A stretch of DNA of 38,982 nt from an uncultured Oscillospiraceae bacterium (GCA_947631215.1 CANRKN010000008.1:1-38982), one strand, 5' to 3'; positions 14,489 to 23,678 are shown, counted from the stretch's first letter. Numbers and translations: made by a program. The notes: generated from the letters alone by a model not told the origin.

Positions 14489-16381
14489 ATGCAGAACAAA
14501 AAGACAAGGCTGTCGCTGCTCGTGGGCTCCACGGCGGTCATCATGATCGTGCTGCTGTTTCTGTGGGTGCTGAACCTGAACGAGAGCGGCAGCATCCAGC
14601 AGATGCTGCACCTGTGCATCTTCCTTTTGGGCGGCGCCGCCATCATCACGGTGGCCGTGTTCTTCCTGAAGGGCCCGGCCCTGAACGTGGACGGGAAGGT
14701 GGAGACCGGCAACATCCTGGCCATGATGGTCTCCGTGCTGGTGGTCATATTGCTGGCCTTCTCCTTCGCCTCCTACTCCCAGAAGGACCAGCAGATACGC
14801 TATGAGATGTACGGCGACATGCGCCAGATGATAAGCCGCCTGGAGTCCGCCGAGAGCAGCAGCGAGTACGCCGATATCCTGAACGAGACGGTGGAGAATA
14901 GCCCCAGCTGCGAGGGCGCCTATATCCTGGACGCCAACGGACGGGTGTACGCCTCCTCCGGGGCCATGCTCCTGGCGGGCAGGGAGGGGATGGAGGAATA
15001 TGACTTTCCCTTCATCAATGACTCCAAGGTCGTCTTCTGGGTCAACGAGAGCTACCGCACCCACCAGATATTCGCCATCTGGCTGGAGCTTCTCACCACC
15101 CTGGTCATATCCATATTCTTCTCCGTGGAGATGGTGTGGGGCATGATCGGGCTGGTGACGCGAAAGAGCTCCGGTCACGACGGCCGGCCCGCCGCCCTCA
15201 ATTTCGTGCGGCAGACCGCGTTTTTGTTCTACTTCGCCTCACGGCTGTCCGCGGCCTTCATCCCCATCATGGCCAAGAACCTGAATAGCTCCCTGTTCGG
15301 CATGGACGCCAACATGGCCGCGGGCCTGCCTCAGTCCGCCGAGACGCTCCTGACCTGCGTGGCCATCTTTGCCGCCACAGAGCTGCTGACCCGCAAGGGC
15401 TGGAAGCTGCCCTTCATGGCGGGCCTGGGCCTGGTGGCGCTGGGGACGCTTATGAGCGCCTTTGCGCCGGATCTGCTTATCTTTATCGCGGCCCGGGCCG
15501 TGGTGGGCCTGGGGTACGGCTTCTGCTGGATGACCCTCCGGAATCTGGCCCTCTTCGGCCAGAACGAGAAGGAGAAGACATGGGGCTTTTCCATGCTCAA
15601 CGCCGGGCTCTACGCCGGCATGAACTGCGGCTCGGCCCTGGGCTCCATCCTGGCGGAGCGGTTCGGCTACCGCAACGTGTTCGTGATGGCCACGGTGCTG
15701 ACCATCCTGTGCAGCCTGTTCATTATCCGCATGGAGAACGCCGTCCTGCCCAAGAGCGAGCAGGCCAAGGAGAAGAAGGAGCGCACCCCCCTCAAGATGC
15801 GGGACCGGCTGCAGGTTGTGTCCTTCGCCATATTCATGATCGCCCCCTCCTGCATCGTGGGGTCCTACACCAGCTACTATCTGCCCCTTTATTACGACAG
15901 CATCGGCCGGGGCGTGTCCGACGTGGGCCGCGCCCAGCTCATCTACGGCCTTCTCATCGTCTACGTGGGACCGTGGCTGTCGGCGAAGATCATCGACAAG
16001 TCTGAAAACCTCGTCTGGGCGAACATCGCCTACAACGTCATCTTCTCCGTGGGCCTGCTCACCGCGGGGCTTTTGGGCGGCGTCATCGCGTCGCTCATCG
16101 CGGTGGTGTTCCTGGGCGTGGCGGACAGCTTTGGCTTCGGCGTGCAGAACAACTATTTCCTGGCCCTGCCGGCGGTGGCGAACATGAACTCCGGCAAGAG
16201 CCTGTCCTACTTAAGCTTTTTGAAGAAGATCACCGAGATGCTGGGCCCCACCGCCTATTCCATGGCCATTCTGCTGGGCTATGAGCGGGGTCTCGTGGCC
16301 ATGGGCGCGCTGTTCCTGGCGGCCATCGTGCTGTATGTGGTCACGGGGCTGCCCGGAAAGAAAAGGAGCGTGAGCGCGTGA
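14489..16381 (+). CDS. MFS transporter fused to an N-terminal membrane sensor-like module
   Basis: 630 residues. Three membrane segments (about 10-30, 38-60, 75-96) precede an extracytoplasmic stretch of about 96 residues (97-192). It contains GAYILDANGRVYASSG, which looks like a small Cache/PAS-type sensor, and a fourth segment closes it (193-222). From about 235 to 622 lies a complete major facilitator core with a typical intracellular loop (SILAERFGYRNVFVM) and a lysine-rich central loop (KSEQAKEKKERTPLKMRD). The sensor-like part is unusual for MFS proteins. The gene overlaps the ligase gene by 4 bases (GTGA), so transport, ligation and signalling are probably one system. Substrate unknown; an amino acid or small peptide is a guess from the partners. 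Confidence 0.83.
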   Translation: MQNKKTRLSLLVGSTAVIMIVLLFLWVLNLNESGSIQQMLHLCIFLLGGAAIITVAVFFLKGPALNVDGKVETGNILAMMVSVLVVILLAFSFASYSQKDQQIRYEMYGDMRQMISRLESAESSSEYADILNETVENSPSCEGAYILDANGRVYASSGAMLLAGREGMEEYDFPFINDSKVVFWVNESYRTHQIFAIWLELLTTLVISIFFSVEMVWGMIGLVTRKSSGHDGRPAALNFVRQTAFLFYFASRLSAAFIPIMAKNLNSSLFGMDANMAAGLPQSAETLLTCVAIFAATELLTRKGWKLPFMAGLGLVALGTLMSAFAPDLLIFIAARAVVGLGYGFCWMTLRNLALFGQNEKEKTWGFSMLNAGLYAGMNCGSALGSILAERFGYRNVFVMATVLTILCSLFIIRMENAVLPKSEQAKEKKERTPLKMRDRLQVVSFAIFMIAPSCIVGSYTSYYLPLYYDSIGRGVSDVGRAQLIYGLLIVYVGPWLSAKIIDKSENLVWANIAYNVIFSVGLLTAGLLGGVIASLIAVVFLGVADSFGFGVQNNYFLALPAVANMNSGKSLSYLSFLKKITEMLGPTAYSMAILLGYERGLVAMGALFLAAIVLYVVTGLPGKKRSVSA

Positions 16382-17313
16382 AAGTTGCCATCGTATACGG
16401 CGGGACGTCCAGCGAGGCGCATGCCTCCACGAAAAACGCCAAGAGCATCGAGAGCGTCCTGCGGCAGAAGGGCTACGACGTGTGCATGCTGGAATACGGC
16501 CGGGACATGGTCCACACCCTGCGGCAGGAGAAAGCCGACATCGTCTACCTCTGCGTGCAGGGAAAATACCACGGCGACGGCACATTGCAGGCCATGCTGG
16601 ACCACGAGGGCATCCCCTACACCGGCAGCCGCACCCACGCGGCCATGCTCATCAACGACAAGATCCTCTGCAAATTCCTCTTCGACCACTACGGCGTGCC
16701 CACGCCCCGGTGGACCATCCTGCGGAAAGAGGAGTACGAGCGGGGTGACTTCGATTATTCTGCTCTGGGCTATCCCTTCGTGGCGAAAGCGCCCAGCCAG
16801 GGCGGCAGCTTTGGCATCGAGCTCATCCGCACCCCGGAGGACCTGGACAAGATGGCACATGTGTTTGAGTTTGACGACCCCATCCTTTTGGAAGAGTTCA
16901 TCGACGGCGGGTTTTACACCGTGGGGCTCTTTGAAAAAGACGGCGAGCTCGTCACCCTCAAGTGCGTGGAGGGGGTGGAGACCCTGTCCGGCGCGCGGGT
17001 ACATAAGAAGAACGACCTGACGCTGTTCACCGGCGAATACGGCGTGGAGCCGCCGAAGCTGGACGAAAAGCTTTTACATGAGATGGAGCGGATAGCGGAG
17101 AAGGTATTTAAGATCACCGGCGCGAAGGATGTGGGCCGGGTGGACTTCATGGTGAGCCACGATAGTGGTAAGATATACACATTGGAGATCAACGCGGTGC
17201 CGGGCTTGAAACGGGAGAGCCTCATGCCCCGGGCGGCGGAGTATTCCGGCATAGCCTATGAGGAAATGGTGGAGGACATATTGCTGTCCGCGTGGAACAG
17301 CAGGGAGGGATAA
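16378..17313 (+). CDS. D-alanine-D-alanine-ligase-like ATP-grasp enzyme
   Basis: 311 residues from a GTG start that overlaps the MFS stop, with AAGGAG upstream. It aligns by motif with Ddl: VYGGTSSEAHAS (E13), YTGS (81-84), SQGGSFGI (ATP loop, 140-147), DVGRVDF (R254, D256), LEINAVPGL (E270, N272) and ESLMPRA (S281). The Ddl segment HGxxGEDG is changed to QGKYHGDG (61-68), and NTMPGFT becomes NAVPGLK, so it is a divergent member. Such enzymes join a carboxylate, usually an amino acid, to an amine using ATP. Its position between a transporter and a signalling protein, and not with mur genes, argues against a housekeeping wall role. The product is not predictable. Confidence 0.85.
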   Translation: MKVAIVYGGTSSEAHASTKNAKSIESVLRQKGYDVCMLEYGRDMVHTLRQEKADIVYLCVQGKYHGDGTLQAMLDHEGIPYTGSRTHAAMLINDKILCKFLFDHYGVPTPRWTILRKEEYERGDFDYSALGYPFVAKAPSQGGSFGIELIRTPEDLDKMAHVFEFDDPILLEEFIDGGFYTVGLFEKDGELVTLKCVEGVETLSGARVHKKNDLTLFTGEYGVEPPKLDEKLLHEMERIAEKVFKITGAKDVGRVDFMVSHDSGKIYTLEINAVPGLKRESLMPRAAEYSGIAYEEMVEDILLSAWNSREG

Positions 17314-17316
17314 AAG

Positions 17317-19845
17317 ATGTTTAAAAACATGAAGATCGGCATCAAAATACTGCTGGTGGTCCTGGTCATGTCCCTGGGCACCCTGCTGGTGGTGTTCATC
17401 AACTCCTACCTCTCTATGGGGAACCTGACCGACGAGTTCCAGAAGACCAACATCACCCTGGGACTCACCGCCTCCGATGACAGCCAGGAGGCATTGCAGG
17501 CCCAGGCGGAGGAGTACCTGGGGCGCATCGCTCAGAAGCAGGCCCTTTACTCCAACGCCCAGCTGGTGGAGATCAGCCGCATGGTCACGTCCCTGGCGGA
17601 CTACGTGGAGTATCTCTACAACAACGAGGACCAGTACGGCGGCCGGGAGCTGCCCCTGCCCGACGAGACCGTGGACGGGGAGGCCAGCTCCAAGTACATG
17701 CTGGCGCCGGGGGTGGTGAGGACCGCCGCCCTTTCCCGGGAAATAGAGCTTTTGTCCAACTGCGAGTCCATCTTCGGGCCCCTGCTGGAGGAGAACGACC
17801 TTCTGGACAACATCTACGCCGGCACCGTCAGCGGCATATCCTACCGGTATTCCCGTTCCAACTCCTACGACCCCACCTATGACCCCCGGGAGCGCGGCTG
17901 GTACAAGACGGCGTCGGAGCACCCGGGCAAGACCGTGTGGCTGGACACCTACCTTGACTCCTACGGCAACACCTGCATCACCGCCGCGAGGGCCTTCTGT
18001 GACGAGGACGGCATGGTCGTGGGCGTGGTGGCCTCGGACGTGAAGCTGCAGGCGCTGCTGGACGAGATCACCACCGCCAAGATCGGCGAGAGCGGCTATG
18101 CCTTCGTTATAGACAACAAGGGCACACTCATCGCCCACCCCCAGTACTTTGACGAGGGCTTTGATTCTGACCTGACCGCCCATGTGGGCCAGGACAGCCA
18201 GAGCGGCAACCTGGAGACCCTGGTGCAGGCCAACGCCGGCCTTGTGGGCCTCACCCTGGACGGGGTGGACAGCTACGTGGCCTGGCACTATCTGGGCCAG
18301 ACGGGATGGAGGCTCTGCATCAGCGTGGATAAGGCGGAGGTCATCCGCCCCGCCGTGGAGACGAAGCAGACCATCGACGCCATGACCGACGAGGCCCAGG
18401 AGACCACCCAGAACACCCTGTCGGACATCATGAAGGGCTTCATCATCTTCTTCGCCGCCGTGGGCATCGTGGTGATCATCATCTCCTTCGCCGTGGCCGG
18501 CAGCATCACCCGGCCCATCCAGAAGCTGGCCCGGAACGTGGAGCGCATCGGCAAGGGCGAGCTGGACAAGAAGGTGGAGGTGGAGTCCACCGACGAGATC
18601 GGCAACCTGGCCGCCACCTTCAATGACATGCTGGACGACCTGAACGACCACATCCGGCAGCTCACCGACGTCACCGCCGAGAAGGAGCGTATCGGCGCGG
18701 AGCTGGACATTGCCACCCACATCCAGAGCTCCATGCTGCCCAGCATCTTCCCGGCTTTCCCGGAGCGGCCGGAGGTGGATATATACGCCACCATGAACCC
18801 CGCCAAGGAGGTGGGCGGCGACTTCTACGACTTTTTCATGGTGGACGACACCCACCTGGCCATCGTCATGGCGGACGTGTCCGGCAAGGGCGTACCCGCG
18901 GCGTTGTTCATGGTCATCAGCAAGACCCTCATCAAGGACCACACCACCTCGGGCCGGGACCTGGGCGAGGTGTTCATGGAGGTCAATAAGCTCTTATGCG
19001 AGGGCAACGGCGAGGAGATGTTCGTCACCGCCTTCGAGGGCGTGCTGGACCTGGAGACCGGCGTGCTCAACTTCGTCAACGCCGGCCATGAGACTCCTTT
19101 CATCCGGCGGGCGGGGAAGTACGTCCCCGAGAAGGTCCGGGCCGGGTTCGTTCTGGCGGGCATGGAGACCACCCGCTACCGCATGGGCAGTATGCAGCTG
19201 GAGCCGGGGGACGCCCTGTTCCAGTACACCGACGGCGTCACCGAGGCCACCAGCGCGCAAAAGGAGCTCTACGGCATGGAGCGGCTGGAGGCGGTGCTCA
19301 ACAAGAACGCGGACGCCGCGCCCGACAAGCTGCTGCCGGCCGTCAAGGCGGACATTGACGCCTTTGTGGGCGACGCGCCCCAGTTCGACGACATCACTAT
19401 GCTGTGTCTGGAGTTTAAAAAGATGATGAATGTATCTGAACCCAACGAGATGACCGTGGAGGCCACGCTGGAGAACATCCCCGCCGTGACGGAGTTCGTT
19501 GACAGGCATCTGGAGGCCCTGGACTGCCCCATCAAGGCCCAGACCCAGATAGACGTGGCCATCGACGAGCTGTTCAGCAACATCGCCCGGTACGCCTATG
19601 ACCCCTCCGGCCCGGCCACCGTCCGGGTGGACGTGGACGAGGAGCCCCTGTCCGTGCGCGTCACCTTCATCGACCACGGCAAGCCCTATGATCCCCTGGC
19701 CAAGGCGGACCCGGACGTGACCCTGTCCGCGGAGGACCGGGATATAGGCGGTCTCGGCATTTTCATGGTGAAGAAGTCCATGGACGACGTGAAGTACGAG
19801 TACAAGGACGGCCAGAATATCCTCACCATCCGCAAGGACCTGTAA
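17317..19845 (+). CDS. dCache-HAMP-SpoIIE phosphatase with C-terminal anti-sigma-kinase-type ATPase domain
   Basis: 842 residues. The layout is TM 8-29, extracytoplasmic dCache about 30-370, TM 373-395, HAMP about 395-447, linker helix, PP2C/SpoIIE about 480-700, and an RsbW-like HATPase 708-842. Phosphatase metal residues are in GGDFYD (500-505), DVSGKG (520-525), YTDG (637-640) and FDDIT (690-694). ATPase boxes are DELFSNIARYA (750-760), DHGKPYDP and GGLGIFMVKK (811-820). The dCache part has RGWY (193-196), Y212-x-D214 and D241 spaced like the known amino-acid-binding dCache motif. Output would be a partner-switch on an anti-sigma-factor antagonist, not encoded here. It starts 3 bases behind the ligase stop. 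Confidence 0.92.
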   Translation: MFKNMKIGIKILLVVLVMSLGTLLVVFINSYLSMGNLTDEFQKTNITLGLTASDDSQEALQAQAEEYLGRIAQKQALYSNAQLVEISRMVTSLADYVEYLYNNEDQYGGRELPLPDETVDGEASSKYMLAPGVVRTAALSREIELLSNCESIFGPLLEENDLLDNIYAGTVSGISYRYSRSNSYDPTYDPRERGWYKTASEHPGKTVWLDTYLDSYGNTCITAARAFCDEDGMVVGVVASDVKLQALLDEITTAKIGESGYAFVIDNKGTLIAHPQYFDEGFDSDLTAHVGQDSQSGNLETLVQANAGLVGLTLDGVDSYVAWHYLGQTGWRLCISVDKAEVIRPAVETKQTIDAMTDEAQETTQNTLSDIMKGFIIFFAAVGIVVIIISFAVAGSITRPIQKLARNVERIGKGELDKKVEVESTDEIGNLAATFNDMLDDLNDHIRQLTDVTAEKERIGAELDIATHIQSSMLPSIFPAFPERPEVDIYATMNPAKEVGGDFYDFFMVDDTHLAIVMADVSGKGVPAALFMVISKTLIKDHTTSGRDLGEVFMEVNKLLCEGNGEEMFVTAFEGVLDLETGVLNFVNAGHETPFIRRAGKYVPEKVRAGFVLAGMETTRYRMGSMQLEPGDALFQYTDGVTEATSAQKELYGMERLEAVLNKNADAAPDKLLPAVKADIDAFVGDAPQFDDITMLCLEFKKMMNVSEPNEMTVEATLENIPAVTEFVDRHLEALDCPIKAQTQIDVAIDELFSNIARYAYDPSGPATVRVDVDEEPLSVRVTFIDHGKPYDPLAKADPDVTLSAEDRDIGGLGIFMVKKSMDDVKYEYKDGQNILTIRKDL

Positions 19846-19863
19846 AATCAACGCAAAACATTG

Positions 19864-19895
19864 ACCGGCTTGCCCATAACGGGCAAGCCGGTTTT
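19864..19895. terminator. Intrinsic terminator between convergent transcripts
   Basis: A perfect 12-bp stem (ACCGGCTTGCCC with 19881-19892) and a 5-base loop are followed by TTTT on the + strand. It ends the MFS-ligase-SpoIIE operon and probably also the DUF4838 gene from the other side. Confidence 0.9.
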
Positions 19896-19908
19896 CATGT
19901 GTGCCTGG

Positions 19909-21720
19909 TTATTCCGAAAAGCCGGTGTAGCGGGCCGTCACATCCCCCAGCCGGTACACGTCCAGCCAAGGCTGATAGGCGCTCTCGTTCTCCCGCAGGA
20001 AGGCCAGCATCTCCCGCCGGCGGGCGGCGGCCTCCTCCTCATCGCCCCGGGCGAGGCTCTCCAGCGCCCAGGCCAGGAGCCCGGTGTACCGGGCGTGGAA
20101 GCCCAGCCGGCCGGGGAAGGTATCCGGGGCGGCCTCGTGGCCCTGGGCGAAGCGCTCACACAGCGCCGCGGTTTCCGCCATCCGGACGGCCATGTCCGGG
20201 TCCGTGCGGGGGCCTTTGCCGTTCACATAGTCGCAGCGGCTCAAGTCTGACAGGGAGGAGAGGAACCCCAGCGCCTCCCGGGCGCTGTCGCCATAGGCGG
20301 CGTCGAAATACTCGCCGATGAGCTCCTCAATGTCCGCGTCAGCGTCCAGCAGGGCCCGGCCCATAACATAGTTGGGAAGATAATTGGGCATCCCGGCCCG
20401 CAGCTCCTGGCAGCTTATATAGCCGTTCAGGCCCATGGCCGCCAAGCGGCGGATATCCCCGTGGATGACCCGGGCGATGTGGACATAGCCCAAGTCTCCG
20501 TAGTGGGACCGGCCAAGGGGATAGTCGTAGACGAAGCTGTCCCCATTGAATACTTCCTGCCAGCCCCGGAGGAAGGCCATGTTTTCCCCCAGGTCCGCGG
20601 GGAGGGTGATGCGGTTGCGCCGGTAGGGGGGGATGGCCCGCCGGGGCGTATCCAGGTCGTATGACCGCTCGAAGGTCCGGCTGATGGGGGCGAACATGAG
20701 GGTGAAGCGCCCCGGGTTCGTAAGCCGCGCCTTTACCGGCGGCCATAAAAGCTCCTGATAGAGGAGGAACACGATCTTCGTGTCCAGGCCACGGTCCGTG
20801 AGGCGCTCATCGATGGCGTTCAGGAGGGCCACATACTGGTCCGTGGGCAGTTCCTTTTGGCAGGCAGGGCACTGGCAGACGTTGTTGTACTCATCCGCCA
20901 GCCACACGTGCAGGTAGTCCACGTCCCGGTGGGCGGCGGCATAATCCGCCACCGCGTCCGCGAAGCGGGCCACGGCCTCGGAGTTGGAAAGACACAGGTT
21001 GGTGTTGGTGGGCACGCCCTGATAAAGCCCCCGCACGCCGTCCACCAGGGCGGCGAGAGGGCGCTTATCCTCCGCCAGCGGCCTGGCGTCGGCGTCCCAG
21101 GTGAGGGCGTCATAGCCCAGCACCTGGCCGGTCCAGCCGTGGCCCACTTTGTGGAGCATCAGCCCCCGGCGGCGTATCTCCGCCTCCGCTTCGGCCATGA
21201 CCGCCTCCGCTCCGAAGGGCTCGGGGGGCAGGGAGGGATTTCCCAAATGCCGGTACCAGCGGTCCAGAAAGACATAGGGGGTCTTGAACTGGAGGAAGAA
21301 GGCGTTGAAGCCCGCCTTGGGCAGCCAGTCGATGAAGGTAAGGATGTTCTCCCGGCTGTCCGCCCCCTCGATGCACACGCCCCGGTGGCGGTAAGCGGCG
21401 GTGCGCTCATAGCGAAGTTGGGGCAGGGCGTCCAATTGGGGGACCACCTCATTGTCCTTCCCGGGGGCCAGAAACCGGCAGCCCAAGGCGTGGAGGGCGT
21501 CGTATACCCCCAGCAGCACCGCCCTCTCCGAGGAGCCGGCGATGGTCCCACCGGCGGGGGACAGGTCCACCGAAAAGGCATCGTTCCCCGGCGCAGGCCG
21601 GGTGACGAGGGCGATGGATAGATTTGCGTCCGCTGGCAGCATCCGGACGAGATAATCGTGCAGCTCCGCCCCGGCAAAGGCCAAGGTGCCGCCGGGGCCA
21701 TGGGTCACAGAAATGTTCAT
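19909..21720 (-). CDS. DUF4838-domain protein, glycoside-hydrolase-like
   Basis: 603 residues from the ATG ending at 21720, preceded by AAGGAC. The N-terminal 110 residues resemble the alpha/beta domain placed before GH20 or GH67 barrels (VLLGVYDALHALGCRFLAPG). The barrel part includes YRHRGVCIEGADSRENI and HVWLADEYNNVCQCPACQKE, the cysteine-bearing DUF4838 signature. No signal peptide is present, so it should act in the cytoplasm. Related proteins are presumed to act on glycans, but no catalytic pair can be assigned here. Its neighbour upstream is the ABC importer. The promoter and a strong hairpin directly in front of the gene are described separately. Confidence 0.78.
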   Translation of the reverse strand: MNISVTHGPGGTLAFAGAELHDYLVRMLPADANLSIALVTRPAPGNDAFSVDLSPAGGTIAGSSERAVLLGVYDALHALGCRFLAPGKDNEVVPQLDALPQLRYERTAAYRHRGVCIEGADSRENILTFIDWLPKAGFNAFFLQFKTPYVFLDRWYRHLGNPSLPPEPFGAEAVMAEAEAEIRRRGLMLHKVGHGWTGQVLGYDALTWDADARPLAEDKRPLAALVDGVRGLYQGVPTNTNLCLSNSEAVARFADAVADYAAAHRDVDYLHVWLADEYNNVCQCPACQKELPTDQYVALLNAIDERLTDRGLDTKIVFLLYQELLWPPVKARLTNPGRFTLMFAPISRTFERSYDLDTPRRAIPPYRRNRITLPADLGENMAFLRGWQEVFNGDSFVYDYPLGRSHYGDLGYVHIARVIHGDIRRLAAMGLNGYISCQELRAGMPNYLPNYVMGRALLDADADIEELIGEYFDAAYGDSAREALGFLSSLSDLSRCDYVNGKGPRTDPDMAVRMAETAALCERFAQGHEAAPDTFPGRLGFHARYTGLLAWALESLARGDEEEAAARRREMLAFLRENESAYQPWLDVYRLGDVTARYTGFSE

Positions 21721-21740
21721 AGAGAGTCCTTCTTCGTCTG

Positions 21741-21770
21741 AAAAAAGACCCCGGGGAAGTCCCCGGGGTC
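21741..21770 (-). terminator. Strong intrinsic terminator hairpin between the ABC importer and the DUF4838 gene
   Basis: An 11-bp perfect stem (21747-21757 with 21760-21770) is followed on the minus strand by TTTTTT (21746-21741). It lies only 20 bases before the DUF4838 start codon. Confidence 0.9.
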
Positions 21771-21778
21771 CCTTTTGG

Positions 21779-21807
21779 ATAATAGCATGTTTTGCGTCCC
21801 GGCGCAA
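21779..21807 (-). promoter_or_regulatory. Candidate promoter for the DUF4838 gene, overlapping the terminator region
   Basis: On the minus strand TTGCGC (21807-21802) and TATTAT (21784-21779) are 17 bases apart. Transcription would begin near 21772, that is, directly at the terminator hairpin. Confidence 0.55.
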
Positions 21808-21826
21808 CCGGGAGCAGGGCCAAATC

Positions 21827-22825
21827 TTACTCGGCGATCTGGTCCAGGGCCTCCTGCATGACGTCGAACAGGACCCATTCGCCTACGTCCTCGGCAGCCT
21901 CTTCCTCGGTGATGTTGCCGCCGGCGATCATGTCGTTCTGCACGCCCTCATAGTAGCCCTTCATGGTGCCGTCGGCCAGGGCGGCCTCTATGTCGGCGAT
22001 GTTGAACCAGTGGGCGTCGCCCCACTGCAGGAGGTTGATCTCCTTGTCGGTAGCGGTCTGCTCGGCGCACCACTGGGCGACCTCATCGGCATGGTCGGGA
22101 TCCGCGCCGTAATCCATGGCCTTGAACAGGGCCCGGCTGAAGCGGACCAGAGTTTCGTGGTTCTCCTCCGCGTAAGCGGGCAGGCAGATCCAGCTGGACA
22201 TGTTGGTGGAGCCGTCGGCGAACTCGATCTCATAGGAGCCCTCGCTCTGCTCCAGGCACATGGTGGTGTAGGGGTTCCAGGTCACGGCCACGTCGATGTC
22301 GCCGGAGATCATGGCGGGCACGATGTAGCCGGGATCCAGGGCGTTCAGGGTCACGTCGTCACGGGTCAGGCCCGCCACATTCAGGGCGTTGTCCAGGGTG
22401 GTCTCGGAGGAGGAGCCGGCGCTGTAGCCGATCTTCTTCCCGGCCAGGTCTTCCACGGTCTCGATGCCGGACTCGGCGGAGCAGACCAGCTTGTCGGTGG
22501 TGTGCACGGAGCTGGGGGCAAAGATGATGGCGTTGCCCAGGATGCACAGCCGGTGGGCGCCCTTGCCGATGTAGGCCAGGTCGATGGAGCCGCCCTCCAT
22601 GGCCGCGATCTCAGAGGGGCCGTCGCCGAACTCGGTCAGCTCCACGGTGATGCCCTCGTCCTCAAAGAAGCCGCCGTTGATGCCGGTCATGACCGCCCAC
22701 AGGGAGGCATAGTTGGCCATGTAGCCGACACGCAGGGTGATGGGCTCCTCCTCAGCGGCGAAAGCCACGGCGCCCAGACTCAGGACCATGGCCAGGGCCA
22801 GGATGATAGCGAGAAACTTTTTCAT
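21827..22825 (-). CDS. ABC transporter substrate-binding protein, NitT/TauT (SsuA-like) family
   Basis: 332 residues. A signal peptide (KKFLAIILALAMVLSLGAVAFA|AEE) without lipobox is followed by an NMT1/SsuA-type periplasmic fold: LRVGYMANYASLWAVM, GGFFEDEGITVEL, IAAMEGGSIDLAYIG, VEDLAGKKIGYSAGSSSE and DIDVAVTWNPY. Family substrates include aliphatic sulfonates, taurine, nitrate and pyrimidine precursors; the exact one cannot be read from the sequence. AGGAGG precedes the ATG. It is the last gene of a permease-ATPase-binding-protein operon and is followed by the terminator at 21741-21770. The lack of a lipid anchor in a Firmicute is slightly unusual. Confidence 0.9.
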   Translation of the reverse strand: MKKFLAIILALAMVLSLGAVAFAAEEEPITLRVGYMANYASLWAVMTGINGGFFEDEGITVELTEFGDGPSEIAAMEGGSIDLAYIGKGAHRLCILGNAIIFAPSSVHTTDKLVCSAESGIETVEDLAGKKIGYSAGSSSETTLDNALNVAGLTRDDVTLNALDPGYIVPAMISGDIDVAVTWNPYTTMCLEQSEGSYEIEFADGSTNMSSWICLPAYAEENHETLVRFSRALFKAMDYGADPDHADEVAQWCAEQTATDKEINLLQWGDAHWFNIADIEAALADGTMKGYYEGVQNDMIAGGNITEEEAAEDVGEWVLFDVMQEALDQIAE

Positions 22826-22886
22826 TGTGATCCTCCTAAAAATAATGATTACCTTATGTTTTCCGGCCTCGCCGGTCAGGTACGGT

Positions 22887-23678
22887 TTACTTGCGGACCT
22901 CCAGGTATTCCTGGTAGACCTCGTTCCAGACCTCGGTCTTCAGCTCCAGGAAGCGGGGGTCGTTCTTGGTGGCCTGGTCCCGGGGGTAGGGGATGTCCAC
23001 GTCCACGATGCGCTTGATGCGCCCGGGCCGGGCGGACATGATGACCACCCGCTGGGCCAGCAGTATGGCTTCGTCCACGTCGTGGGTGATGAAGAAGCAG
23101 GTCTTCTGCTCCTCCTCCCAGGTCTTCAAAAGCTCCGTCTGCAGCTGGGCGCGGGTCTGGGCGTCCAGGGCGCCGAAGGGCTCATCCATCAGCAGCACCT
23201 CCGGGTTGTTGGCATAGGCCCGGGCGATGGCCACACGCTGCTTCATGCCGCCGGACAGCTCCTTGGGGTAGGAGTTTTCAAAGCCCTCCAGACCCACCAG
23301 CTTTATGTACTTGCGGGCGATGGCCTCGCACTCCGCCTTGGGCAGGCGCTTCATCTGGGGGCCGAACATGACGTTTTTCAGCACCGTCTGCCAGGGGAAC
23401 AGGGCGTACTGCTGGAACACCACGCCCCGCTCCACGCCCACGTCGGTGATGGGCTTGCCGTCCAGGTAGCAGGTGCCGCTGGTGGCGTCATGGAGGCCGG
23501 CGATGATGTTCAGGAGCGTGCTCTTTCCGCAGCCGGAGGGACCCACCACGCAGACGAACTCGTTTTCCATGATGTCTAGGTCCACGCCGTTCAGGGCCAC
23601 GGTGGTGCCGTGTTCGCCCTTGTATTCCTTATAGACGTTTTCGATGTGGAGCTTTACTGGTCTCGTTTCTCCTGCCAT
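22887..23678 (-). CDS. ABC transporter ATP-binding protein, NitT/TauT (SsuB-like) family
   Basis: 263 residues with all ATPase motifs: Walker A GPSGCGKST (46-54), Q-loop region VFQQYALFPW (87-96), signature LSGGMKQR (141-148), Walker B VLLMDEPFGALD (161-172) and a switch histidine in CFFITHDVDEA. FGALD and the C-terminal YPRDQ-type end are common in SsuB/TauB proteins. The ATG overlaps the permease gene by 25 bases and has AAAGGAGG 8 bases upstream, so the start is well supported. It powers the importer formed with the neighbouring permease and binding protein. Confidence 0.95.
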   Translation of the reverse strand: MAGETRPVKLHIENVYKEYKGEHGTTVALNGVDLDIMENEFVCVVGPSGCGKSTLLNIIAGLHDATSGTCYLDGKPITDVGVERGVVFQQYALFPWQTVLKNVMFGPQMKRLPKAECEAIARKYIKLVGLEGFENSYPKELSGGMKQRVAIARAYANNPEVLLMDEPFGALDAQTRAQLQTELLKTWEEEQKTCFFITHDVDEAILLAQRVVIMSARPGRIKRIVDVDIPYPRDQATKNDPRFLELKTEVWNEVYQEYLEVRK

